From JBBSJZ01 sp041739875 (GTDB taxonomy: Bacteria > Planctomycetota > Planctomycetia > Pirellulales > Pirellulaceae), in assembly GCA_041739875.1 (NCBI GenBank), contig JBGSNA010000305.1:1-64000 (forward strand): DNA of 64,000 nucleotides, in the 5' to 3' direction. The translations under genes and the position numbers were made by a program. Of this stretch, positions 52,432 to 60,530 are shown piece by piece. Under the pieces are notes generated by a model. It made no database searches. It was not told where the DNA came from and saw nothing but the letters and a program-made list of their open reading frames with translations. The stretch's first letter is position 1. Every line of letters begins with the position of its first letter.

Positions 52432-54267
52432 TTAGGTCACTGTCGCCATGGTGGCTAATTGAATGGTCGCCCTGCCCTGCTCTTTCTCTAAGTAATTGCG
52501 GCCGAACTTCACGTTGACGTGATCCCAAGGCAGTTTATCCATCAGTTCATACGGCTGGTGGACTTGTTGGTTCAAATCGATGCCTGAATCGTCCATCGCC
52601 TGCCACCATCGACTCGCGTTCATGTATTCGGTCCATCCGTCCATTCTCGCGCCACGCTCCCAAGCCAATCGAACGGCTCGGCCGACTCGGCGGTCTCCAC
52701 GGCTGAGGATTCCCTCGAGCATACTGGTTTCGATGTCGTGGCACTTGATGTTGATGCTGCGGATACGACGCCGACTCCACAAGTACTTGTGCGCCCAATT
52801 GAAGTACTCGCGAGTCTGCATTCCATTCCACTGATATGGCGTATGCGATTTAGGCACAAAATTACTGACGCTTGCGGTCACGCGAGCGTACCGCCCCATC
52901 ACTTCCTTGCCGACCGTCGCGATCTCTTCGGACAAATCAACGATGCCGTCCAGGTCCACTTCGCGCTCACCCGGCAACCCGATGAGAAAGTAAAGTTTGA
53001 CACTCTCAAAACCATTTTCGAACGCGACGCGACAACCTTCGATCAAGTCGCTGTTCTTGATCTTTTTGCGGATCTGTTCTCGCATATCATCACGTGCGAC
53101 TTCGGGAGCCAGCGTCATGGAAGTGCGGCGGTCGCTACCGATCAACTCAGCGAGGGTTCGCAGTTGCTCGTTGACTCGCAGACTGGGGACGCTGATGTTC
53201 ACGTCCAGCGGTTTGAACACTTCGTGCAATCGATGCACGAGCGATTCAAAGTGCGGATAGTCGCTGCTCGAAAGCGACAGAATACTGATTTCGTTATATC
53301 CCGTGTTCTTGTAGCTCTCGATCGCGGCATCCACGATGGTCTCGACCTCACGAATCCGGAGCGGTCGTTTGATCACGGTGCTTTGGCAAAACCGACACAA
53401 GTGCGGACATCCGCGCATGATCTCCAGCGCGATGCGATCGTGAACACACTCGATGTACGGGACAATTGGCTTGGTCGGAAGCGGAATCCCATCGAGATCA
53501 CTGATCACACTCGGTGCAATCGTTTCGGGGAGGTCGTCGCGAACTCGCGTGAGCGATTTGATACGACCCTCTGCGTACTCAGGTTGATAGAGTCTGGGCA
53601 CATAAGCGTAGGGAAGCCGTTTAGCGAGTTCCGCGAGCGCGTCGGCTCGCTGCTGGCGCCCGAGTTCGCCCACCGCCATCGATCCGTCTTCACGTTGGTA
53701 GCTCTCTTTCAGCTCCATCCAAAGGTCACAGATTTCCGGAAGCGACGGCTCTCCGTCGCCGGTGACCATCATGTCAAAGAAGTCCGCCATGACTTCTGGA
53801 TTCTGGCAGCACGGTCCGCCCGCAACCACGAGCGGATCGTCGATGGAGCGGTCGACGGTCTCGAGCGGAATGCCACCCAGATCGATCATGGTCAGCACAT
53901 TCGGATAGCTGACTTCATACTGAAGACTCAACCCAATGACATCAAAGTCGCGAAGGGCCGTGAATGTTTCGAGGCTATAGAGCGGCACGTCATGCTCTCG
54001 CAGTAGCGATTCCATATCGGGCCAGGGCGTAAAGACTCGTTCAGCACACCAATCCTCACGGCGATTCATCAGCGAATACAGCACCTGTAATCCGTGATGG
54101 CTCATTCCGATCGTGTAGGCATCGGGGAACCCAAGACACAGGGTGCCTCGCATGGATCCGTGATCCTTGACCACAATGTTGCGTTCGCCACCAGCGTACT
54201 GCGCCGGTGTCTGGACAAACGGCCACACGCGGGATTCAAGGATGCGGCGTCTTTGTTGGTTAATCAT
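52432..54267 (-). CDS. radical SAM protein of the large B12-binding/YgiQ-like type (TIGR03960 family)
   Basis: About 611 residues from ATG 54267. The N-terminal half is a B12-binding-like domain (TLCLGFPDAYTIGMSHHGLQ, VVAGGPCCQNPE); the radical SAM domain has the three cluster cysteines in MRGCPHLCRFCQ. The end has the WERGARMDGWTEY segment of this family. In many bacteria the C-terminal partner domain of this family is a DUF2344 protein, absent here. Reaction unknown. Near its 3' end lies a C-rich tract (52470-52480). An upstream open frame to 54519 is rejected since it overlaps the Rieske gene. Confidence 0.85.
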   Translation of the reverse strand: MINQQRRRILESRVWPFVQTPAQYAGGERNIVVKDHGSMRGTLCLGFPDAYTIGMSHHGLQVLYSLMNRREDWCAERVFTPWPDMESLLREHDVPLYSLETFTALRDFDVIGLSLQYEVSYPNVLTMIDLGGIPLETVDRSIDDPLVVAGGPCCQNPEVMADFFDMMVTGDGEPSLPEICDLWMELKESYQREDGSMAVGELGRQQRADALAELAKRLPYAYVPRLYQPEYAEGRIKSLTRVRDDLPETIAPSVISDLDGIPLPTKPIVPYIECVHDRIALEIMRGCPHLCRFCQSTVIKRPLRIREVETIVDAAIESYKNTGYNEISILSLSSSDYPHFESLVHRLHEVFKPLDVNISVPSLRVNEQLRTLAELIGSDRRTSMTLAPEVARDDMREQIRKKIKNSDLIEGCRVAFENGFESVKLYFLIGLPGEREVDLDGIVDLSEEIATVGKEVMGRYARVTASVSNFVPKSHTPYQWNGMQTREYFNWAHKYLWSRRRIRSINIKCHDIETSMLEGILSRGDRRVGRAVRLAWERGARMDGWTEYMNASRWWQAMDDSGIDLNQQVHQPYELMDKLPWDHVNVKFGRNYLEKEQGRATIQLATMATVT

Positions 54268-54381
54268 GGCTTCATGCAGGCGGCGAATTTGGATTTTGAA
54301 AGCCGGGTCCGTTGGGCAGAACGTGACTTCACGGTAAAGTGTGGTCGTGAATTGGCTTCTAGTGCAAGGGAAAGATCCAAC

Positions 54382-54693
54382 GTGAGCGACTTCGAAACCG
54401 TCGGAAAAGTAAGTGACTTTGAAAATGGCGTGGGCCGCGCTGTCCCCGTTGACGGCCGAATGGTCGCGATTTTCCGTAAAGGCGAGGAATTCTTCGCCAT
54501 CGACGACCTTTGCCCCCACATGGGGGCGTCATTGGCCGAAGGCTACGTCGAAGAAAACACCGTGACTTGTCCGTGGCACGCATGGAGGTTTTGCATCAAA
54601 GACGGCACCTGGGAAGACAACCCACGAGTGAAAGTCGACGCTTTCGAAATTCGTGTCGTCGATGACGAAGTCCAGGTGAAGCCAATCGCTTGA
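54382..54693 (+). CDS. Rieske [2Fe-2S] ferredoxin (NirD-like)
   Basis: 103 residues, GTG start. The two cluster motifs, CPHMGA and CPWHAW, are complete (Cys-His and Cys-His ligands), and the fold matches small assimilatory-nitrite-reductase-NirD-like or dioxygenase ferredoxins. It passes electrons to an unknown partner; no oxygenase or reductase adjoins. GTG 54382 has GGGAAAG about 10 bases upstream; the frame is open to 54094 but that stretch lies inside the divergent radical SAM gene. The 114 bases between them should hold both promoters. Confidence 0.9.
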   Translation: MSDFETVGKVSDFENGVGRAVPVDGRMVAIFRKGEEFFAIDDLCPHMGASLAEGYVEENTVTCPWHAWRFCIKDGTWEDNPRVKVDAFEIRVVDDEVQVKPIA

Positions 54694-54747
54694 GCGACGA
54701 AACAGCCTAAAACGTCCACGTCGAAGCTGTTTCGAGTTGGATCGTTT

Positions 54748-54999
54748 TCAGTCGCGGACGTTCTGCGTCGCTTTCGGATTTCTCCAGGGCAAACGACAAT
54801 CTGATCCGAGATGGGCCCACGCGATGACCGAAGTCAACACGGCAGCAACTTCAGTGGCTAGATTCTGATGCTCGTTATTTGCAATCGACGATATGATATA
54901 CGTTCCATCCCATACTTCATCAAAACGGTCCGCACCGCAAGTTTGCCGTTCTTCGATCAGTTTTCGTTCGAGCTCAGCGTCAAGAATAATGCTTGCCAT
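54748..54999 (-). pseudogene. truncated Uma2-family endonuclease (DUF820)
   Basis: The first 55 or so of 83 residues match the start of Uma2 (restriction-endonuclease-fold) proteins: ERKLIEERQTCGADRFDEVWDGTYI and NNEHQNLATEVAAVL. The usual protein is about 190 residues with later catalytic Asp/Glu-x-Lys segments that are missing; the last residues (WRNPKATQNVRD) look like the end of such a protein, so an internal deletion is likely. It lies 36 bases after trpB. Probably inactive. Confidence 0.7.
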
Positions 55000-55035
55000 G
55001 GTCTAACTCCAAGTGTGATGCACAGTGAAAACATT

Positions 55036-56265
55036 CTACCACGACTCGCCGCGAAGTCGGGCAATTTCCATTGCGTCTTTATCGCCTCGGCCGGACAAAC
55101 AAACGACAATGTGCTCCTTTGGTGACATGTCGGCTGCGATGATGAGCGCTTTCGCGACCGCGTGGCTCGTTTCCAATGCGGCAATAATCCCTTCGGTTCT
55201 AGCGAGTCTGTCGAACGCTGCCATCGCTGCTGTGTCACCACACTCGATGTAGTCCACTCGGTGCGTGTCCTTCCAATAGCTGTGCTCGGGACCGACGCCG
55301 GGATAGTCCAAACCAGCGCTCATCGAATGCACATCGCATGTTTGCCCGTCTTCGTCTTGCATGACGTAGCTGTAACTGCCATGCAACACTCCAGGGCTTC
55401 CGAAGGAAAGTGGCGAAGCGTGATCGCCCGGCGCATTGCCTCGACCGCCCGCTTCAACCCCCACCATCCGCACGCCATCATCCTCGACAAACGGATAGAA
55501 CATCCCAGCCGCGTTGCTGCCACCGCCGACACAGGCAATCACACAGTCCGGCAATCGACCGAACGAATCACGACATTGCTCGCGGGTCTCGCGACCGATC
55601 ACGCTTTGAAAATCACGAACCATCATCGGAAATGGATGCGGTCCAATGACGCTACCGATGATGTAGTGAGTATTCTCAACGGATGACATCCAATCACGCA
55701 TCGCCTCGTTCACCGCGTCACGCAGCGTTCGCGATCCACTCTCCACGGGAAAAATCTCAGCTCCAAGCAGCCGCATGCTGAACACGTTCGGCTTTTGACG
55801 GCGAATGTCTTCCGACCCCATATAGACTCGGCAAGGCAAACCGAAATGTGCACACGCCGTCGCCGAAGCGACACCGTGTTGGCCAGCGCCCGTTTCCGCG
55901 ATCACACGCGTCTTGCCCATTCGCAACGTCAACAGCGCTTGGCCAATCGTGTTGTTGATCTTATGAGCGCCGGTGTGGTTGAGATCCTCTCGCTTGAGCC
56001 AAATTTGTGCACCGCCAATTTCATTGCTGAGTCGACTTGCGTGGTACAGCGGACTGGGGCGACCAACGAAGGTCTTTAGCAAAGAATCTAATTCACGCTG
56101 GAACTCAGGATCTTTTCTGGCGCGGTCGTATTCTTCGGCGAGCTGGTCCAGGGCACGGGTCAACGTCTCAGGAACAAAACGGCCCCCGAAATCGCCGAAG
56201 CGACCCCGGCTGTCAGGAACAGAAGCGGTGGCATGCGGCGTTGTGGATGCAGTACTCATCAGCAA
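55036..56265 (-). CDS. trpB: tryptophan synthase beta chain
   Basis: 409 residues. Joins indole and serine to tryptophan with PLP. The PLP lysine is in HTGAHKINNTIGQALL, the phosphate loop in CVGGGSNAAGM, and GRFGDFGGRFVPETL begins the family core. ATG 56265 or 56259 both fit. trpA is not adjacent, so the alpha chain is encoded elsewhere. A Uma2 remnant follows. Confidence 0.96.
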   Translation of the reverse strand: MLMSTASTTPHATASVPDSRGRFGDFGGRFVPETLTRALDQLAEEYDRARKDPEFQRELDSLLKTFVGRPSPLYHASRLSNEIGGAQIWLKREDLNHTGAHKINNTIGQALLTLRMGKTRVIAETGAGQHGVASATACAHFGLPCRVYMGSEDIRRQKPNVFSMRLLGAEIFPVESGSRTLRDAVNEAMRDWMSSVENTHYIIGSVIGPHPFPMMVRDFQSVIGRETREQCRDSFGRLPDCVIACVGGGSNAAGMFYPFVEDDGVRMVGVEAGGRGNAPGDHASPLSFGSPGVLHGSYSYVMQDEDGQTCDVHSMSAGLDYPGVGPEHSYWKDTHRVDYIECGDTAAMAAFDRLARTEGIIAALETSHAVAKALIIAADMSPKEHIVVCLSGRGDKDAMEIARLRGESW

Positions 56266-56296
56266 AAGTGCTCGTTTTTAAACAAGTTTTTCAACA

Positions 56297-56311
56297 AGGG
56301 GTCAAACCCCT
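56297..56311. other. short perfect hairpin between trpB and the DUF429 gene
   Basis: AGGGGT, a CAA loop and ACCCCT make a 6-base stem in the divergent region, about 30 bases before the trpB start on the minus strand. No T-run follows on either strand. It could be part of the trpB leader or an operator. Confidence 0.4.
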
Positions 56312-56398
56312 CGCTAGTTCTTGGGTTGGATTCGCTAAAATAGGATCTGTAACACAGATTCTCACTGCATCTTCCGGTGCGGTCAACGTGAAGCCCCA

Positions 56399-57268
56399 AT
56401 GCAATCCCCGCCGTCATCCAAAATCCGTACCGTCATCGGCGTCGATTTCAGCGGTGCAGCGATGGCAGGAAAGAATGCGTGGCTCGCAGAATTAGCCGTC
56501 CGAAGTGACCTTTCCCTCGAACTTCTCCACCTGCACTCGATCGGACAGCTCGCCAAGAGCGAAACTCGCGAAGCTGCCTGCCAGTACATGGTTGACCGCA
56601 TTTCCATGAGCAATCAAACACTATTCGGGTTCGATTTCCCATTCGGATTGCCGATCGAGTTAGGTTTAGGCGGGTGGACAAGGCAACTCCGGAACGTGCG
56701 CCAGTTTCATGGCGGTGCCCGAGAGTACGGACGAGCTCTTGTCGAAAGAGCTCGCGTCGAAATGGCCAAATCGAACGTAGACAAACTGCACATTCGCCGT
56801 CAAACCGATACCGAGACGCGAACGCCGTTTGACTGCTACCACTACCGCATCATCTACCAAACTTTCCACGGCATGCGAGACGTACTCGGCCCCCTCACCA
56901 ATCAGCACCAAACTGCCGTCCTACCGTTCCAGTATACGAAAGAGAGTCAAGCGACTCGTTGGGTCTGTGAAGCGTGCCCCTCGTCAACACTCAAGCGTCT
57001 CGCATTACCAAGTCGAATGTACAAGCAAACAAGCGGCAACAGCTTGAATGAAGATCGGAAGCAGGTACGTCGGAAAATTCTCGCAGGATTGAAACCTCAT
57101 GTCACGATCCGCCCCAAGCACCAACGATTTATGATGGACAACCTCGGCGGCGACGCACTCGACGCCGTCATCGCAAGTGTTGGCGTTTGGACCTCTTGGA
57201 ACCGAATCGACCACCAACGAATTGCGACGAACAAACGCTATCCTCGAGAAGGGTACGTGTATCACTAA
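56399..57268 (+). CDS. DUF429-like RNase H-fold protein
   Basis: 289 residues. VIGVDFSGAAMAGKNAWLAE at the start, LFGFDFPFGLP in the middle and GGDALDAVIASVGVW near the end give the Asp-Asp/Glu-Asp pattern of the RNase H-like fold in DUF429 and related proteins. It may be a nuclease, but the family's activity is not established to my knowledge. It stands alone, divergent from trpB. ATG 56399 was taken; a later ATG exists at 56462. Confidence 0.75.
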   Translation: MQSPPSSKIRTVIGVDFSGAAMAGKNAWLAELAVRSDLSLELLHLHSIGQLAKSETREAACQYMVDRISMSNQTLFGFDFPFGLPIELGLGGWTRQLRNVRQFHGGAREYGRALVERARVEMAKSNVDKLHIRRQTDTETRTPFDCYHYRIIYQTFHGMRDVLGPLTNQHQTAVLPFQYTKESQATRWVCEACPSSTLKRLALPSRMYKQTSGNSLNEDRKQVRRKILAGLKPHVTIRPKHQRFMMDNLGGDALDAVIASVGVWTSWNRIDHQRIATNKRYPREGYVYH

Positions 57269-57367
57269 CAACAACTTCGACCTAGCATGAGCCGTTCAAC
57301 GAAAACGAACGCAGGATAGAATTGGACGCTCGAGCTACCGTGAAAAATGAATCGGCGAAAGCTGAGC

Positions 57368-57988
57368 CTACTTACGTTTTAATAATCGGATGCCGTTTCG
57401 ATTTCGGAAAGCAATCACCGTTGATTTGCTGATACCTAGCTCATCAGCGATCACTTGATCGGGTTCCTTGCCCAGTCGCTTGAGGATCTCTTTGGACCAA
57501 CACTGCGCGGTCTGGACACTGACAAAGTTAGGGATGCCATTTTCCATGCGTTTAATCGCGACACGTTTGCGATGTATTCCCAAACGCGCAGCCAATTCGG
57601 TGTCTGGCATCGTCCCCAAGAGTTTCAACTCTTTGGCGGTCCAGTGGCGTCCGTTGTTGGTCGATCGCTTGGAATCGATCCCGAGTGAACGGCGCTTCCA
57701 CGCAACCGAAGTTGGATCGATCCCCATCTGCGAAGCGATTTCCAAGTCAGTAAGCTTTCCGAGCTTCGCTAAGTCACGTTTGCTCCATCGTGTACGCAAA
57801 TCTTGGCGAGACTCGCCGAAAGGCTCCACACCGAGCGACTTGCGTTTTCTAAAGACTGACGTCTTGGTAACACCCAATCGCTTTGCAACATCGACATCGC
57901 TTGCCGTTCCCAACATCGCTAATTGCTGAGCATTCCAAGCGATGCGTTTCGCCGAAGTGGGAGATCGTTGTAGTAGTTTTTTGTTCAA
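57368..57988 (-). CDS. protein of four tandem 36-residue helix-turn-helix repeats
   Basis: 206 basic residues. Four repeats begin at W18, W68, W116 and W164 and each ends at a Gly exactly 35 residues on (53, 103, 151, 199). Shared positions relative to W: Leu-Gly at +8/+9, Ala at +17, Gly at +21 and basic residues around +30. A typical unit is WSKRDLAKLGKLTDLEIASQ then MGIDPTSVAWKRRSLG. This is a Myb/homeodomain-like HTH. No other domain exists, so it should be a DNA-binding protein that contacts several turns of DNA. Function unknown. Divergent from mutM. Confidence 0.8.
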   Translation of the reverse strand: MNKKLLQRSPTSAKRIAWNAQQLAMLGTASDVDVAKRLGVTKTSVFRKRKSLGVEPFGESRQDLRTRWSKRDLAKLGKLTDLEIASQMGIDPTSVAWKRRSLGIDSKRSTNNGRHWTAKELKLLGTMPDTELAARLGIHRKRVAIKRMENGIPNFVSVQTAQCWSKEILKRLGKEPDQVIADELGISKSTVIAFRNRNGIRLLKRK

Positions 57989-58210
57989 TGAAATACTTCT
58001 GTGCCGCGATGCGGAGGAAAATCGTGCTTACGTGCCAGTGAATCGCAAGATGATCGAGCCCAGCTAACACACCAACAATCGTCTTGTTTTATGTTAGCAA
58101 AACTCGTCTCGCAAGGTTCTTCGTCTACCGTCTCAAATTCAAACGACTTATTTTGGCCAGCCATACCAAGCGACGACCGGCACTGCCATTTTTTTTCGGA
58201 AGTATCCTGA

Positions 58211-59050
58211 ATGCCCGAGTTACCTGAAGTCGAGACGATGCGACGTGGCCTGTTGCCCGTGGTCGATAGCCGGATCGTCAAAGCGGTACTACCGCCATGC
58301 GATTGCCGGCCCATTTCAATTAAACCGCCCTTCCCTGCCCTGGCCCGATCGATTCGTGGCAAACGGATTGCGGGTATCGGCCGTTTGGGTAAGCGAGTGC
58401 TAATTGAGCTGGAAAACGGATCAGCGATCGTGATCGAACCTCGCATGACCGGACTTGTGCTGCTAGCAGAACCGCCGACCGTTGATCACTTGCGGTTGCG
58501 GCTTGAACTCGAAGGTGGCCATTGTGATGAACTATTATTCTGGGACCGACGCGGTCTCGGTACGGTCAGCTTGCTTACCTCCGATGAACTAAAGCACTCA
58601 CTCGCCGCAAGACTCGGGCCCGACGCTTTGGTGATCACTGCGGACGAGCTTCGAGAGAACTTTGGTTCCAGCCGACGTCCCATCAAACCCGCCCTGTTGG
58701 ATCAAAAACAGGTCGCGGGGATCGGGAATTTGTACGCCTCGGAAATCTTATTTCTCGCCGGAGTGGATCCCCGCACACGGTGTGATCGCCTGACTCAAAA
58801 ACAGTGGTTACGGATCCATGCGGCGATTGGCGAAGTTTTGAATGACGCAATTATCCATGAGGGTAGCACCTTAAGCGACGGCACCTACCGCAACGCTCTG
58901 AACGTCCAAGGTGGTTATCAGAACCAGCACCGAGTTTACGACCGAGCCGGTGTGACATGCGGTCGTTGCAGCAAAAAACAGATCCTCCGTATGGTCCAAG
59001 CCCAACGCAGCACGTTTTATTGTCCGGGGTGCCAATCTCGCCGAGGCTAG
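58211..59050 (+). CDS. mutM: formamidopyrimidine-DNA glycosylase
   Basis: 279 residues. Removes 8-oxoguanine and formamidopyrimidines. The catalytic N-terminal MPELPEVETMRRGL (Pro after Met cleavage, Glu3), the helix-two-turn-helix segment with LLDQKQVAGIGNLYASEILF, and the C-terminal zinc finger (CGRC and CPGC, 20 residues apart) are all intact. ATG 58211 is certain from the family. A C-rich tract (58327-58345) is encoded in KPPFPALARSI near residue 40, without disturbing the frame. Confidence 0.97.
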   Translation: MPELPEVETMRRGLLPVVDSRIVKAVLPPCDCRPISIKPPFPALARSIRGKRIAGIGRLGKRVLIELENGSAIVIEPRMTGLVLLAEPPTVDHLRLRLELEGGHCDELLFWDRRGLGTVSLLTSDELKHSLAARLGPDALVITADELRENFGSSRRPIKPALLDQKQVAGIGNLYASEILFLAGVDPRTRCDRLTQKQWLRIHAAIGEVLNDAIIHEGSTLSDGTYRNALNVQGGYQNQHRVYDRAGVTCGRCSKKQILRMVQAQRSTFYCPGCQSRRG

Positions 59051-59146
59051 TTTTGCCAAATTCGGCCGACAAATTCGCAAATTCAGCTACGAATTCGCGA
59101 CGAAATGGCATTCGCCGCCAAGGATGGGCTGCGGTACAATGATGGC

Positions 59147-60253
59147 ATGAATAAACCGCCTGAATCACTGCCGCCCTCCCCTGCCCCGGCTCAAACTTCA
59201 TTGGCGCGACGTTCGTCTTTGCCTCGTCGCGATTGGCTCAAGACCGCTCTCGCACTGAGCGGCGGACTCGCGATGGCTGGCACGACAACTCGAGCGACGG
59301 CCGCAAAGGACCCTCGGTGGAACGAAGCGATTGAGAAAGGACTGAACTGGCTTTCGCGAACCCAGTCCTCTCGCGGCCAATGGAACACGCAAGTCTATCC
59401 AACAGCAATGGCCGCACTCGCAGGCACAGCGATGATCGGCAGCGGTTCAACCACGACTCAAGGACCTTACGCGAGAGAGATCGCCCGTGCTGCTGACTTT
59501 ATTATCAGCAAAAGTCGAGAGAACGGTCTCATCGGCGATCCGCAAACCGATTCGAGATACACCTATGGTCACGGCTTCTCGATGCTGTTCTTGTCTCAGG
59601 TGCTGGGCGAAGAAGGCTTACTCGATCGACGTGAAGAACTCGTTCAAGTCCTGACCAAAGCCGTCGAGTTCAGCGGCAATGCGCAAACGGCTGCTGGTGG
59701 ATGGGGCTATGTCTCGGCACGTGAAGGCAACGACTTCGACGAAGGCTCCACCACCATCACTCAAGTTCAAGGCTTGCGTGGTTGTCGCAACGCCGGCATT
59801 CCCGTGAGCAGCGAAGTGATCGATAAGGCCAAAGCCTATATCTATGAGTGCAAGAATGCCGATGGCGGTATCAGCTACAGCAGTCGACAAAAAGGTAGCA
59901 GCCGCCCAGCGATCACAGCTGCTGCACTTGCTGCTCTGTACAATGCAGGCGATTACGACGCCGAGCAAGTTCCGGAGATGCTGGCTTACGCGAAAGACTC
60001 GTTGCACGACATCAGTGACGCCGCTCGATCATTCGGTCACTGGCACTACACATACCTCTACTACAGCCAAGTCGTTTATCGCCAAGGCGACGAGCTATGG
60101 AAGCCGTTCCGAGATCGACTTTACGATCGCATCGTGAGCGAACAGCGTCCTGACGGTGACTGGGAAGGGCAAATCCACAGCGTCTATGTCACCGCATGCA
60201 ACCTCATCATGTTGCAACTCGACCACGGCTATCTACCAATCTACCAACGCTAG
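59147..60253 (+). CDS. Tat-exported prenyltransferase/squalene-cyclase-like toroid protein
   Basis: 368 residues. A twin-arginine signal (SLPRRDWLKTALALSGGLAMAG) precedes an alpha/alpha-toroid domain of five or so cyclase-like repeats (WLSRTQSSRGQWN, GGWGYVSAREG, SSRQKGSSRPAIT). No DxDD motif, so not a classic cyclase. It ends VTACNLIMLQLDHGYLPIY, the same closing pattern as the 919-residue ExbBD-linked protein (VTTMNLLNLEVYYRHLPIY), so the two share a domain. Folded export through Tat suggests a periplasmic role. A C-rich tract lies at 59174-59190 in the codons before the twin arginine. Confidence 0.82.
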   Translation: MNKPPESLPPSPAPAQTSLARRSSLPRRDWLKTALALSGGLAMAGTTTRATAAKDPRWNEAIEKGLNWLSRTQSSRGQWNTQVYPTAMAALAGTAMIGSGSTTTQGPYAREIARAADFIISKSRENGLIGDPQTDSRYTYGHGFSMLFLSQVLGEEGLLDRREELVQVLTKAVEFSGNAQTAAGGWGYVSAREGNDFDEGSTTITQVQGLRGCRNAGIPVSSEVIDKAKAYIYECKNADGGISYSSRQKGSSRPAITAAALAALYNAGDYDAEQVPEMLAYAKDSLHDISDAARSFGHWHYTYLYYSQVVYRQGDELWKPFRDRLYDRIVSEQRPDGDWEGQIHSVYVTACNLIMLQLDHGYLPIYQR

Positions 60254-60269
60254 CACCAACCGTTCCCCG

Positions 60270-60330
60270 TTGGCCGGAACAAGGTCACGTAGGCCGGAAA
60301 AAGGAGCGACAGCGACGCAATTCGGCATCT
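60270..60330. repeat. REP-like palindromic element
   Basis: Two GCCGGAA half-sites (60273 and 60293) are followed by a segment ending TTCGGC (60320-60325) that can pair with the second half-site around a GC-rich AGCGACAGCGACGC loop. The form resembles extragenic palindromes of Rhodopirellula-type genomes as I remember them. Between the toroid gene and the AcuI-like gene. Confidence 0.55.
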
Positions 60331-60530
60331 CCCAACTATCCCCCGCAGCGCCCACCCAGACTCAATCCGCCATTCGGCTTATCCAACGTGTGGTTCTTGA
60401 TTTTGTGTTGACAGGCTCCACGATTGTCTCTCGATCAAGTAAAGTCGAACTAGAACGCTTAGCAGTCTCGTCGACGCCACAGAGTGACTAATGAACTAAG
60501 CATACGCGTAAACCTCAAGAGGAGTTGCTG

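Noticed and set aside
51902..52435. Open frames of 173-177 codons on the + strand opposite the Cys-rich gene
   Set aside because: They are antisense to a frame with a clear signal peptide and regular Cys spacing; the translations are Gln/Ser/Thr-rich without motifs.
52738..54006. 422-codon open frame on the + strand
   Set aside because: It lies wholly inside the radical SAM gene, whose cluster motif and B12-like domain are clear; the antisense translation has no family character.
54094..54381. N-terminal extension of the Rieske protein
   Set aside because: It is antisense to the radical SAM gene start and unlike any ferredoxin; GTG 54382 starts the normal length.
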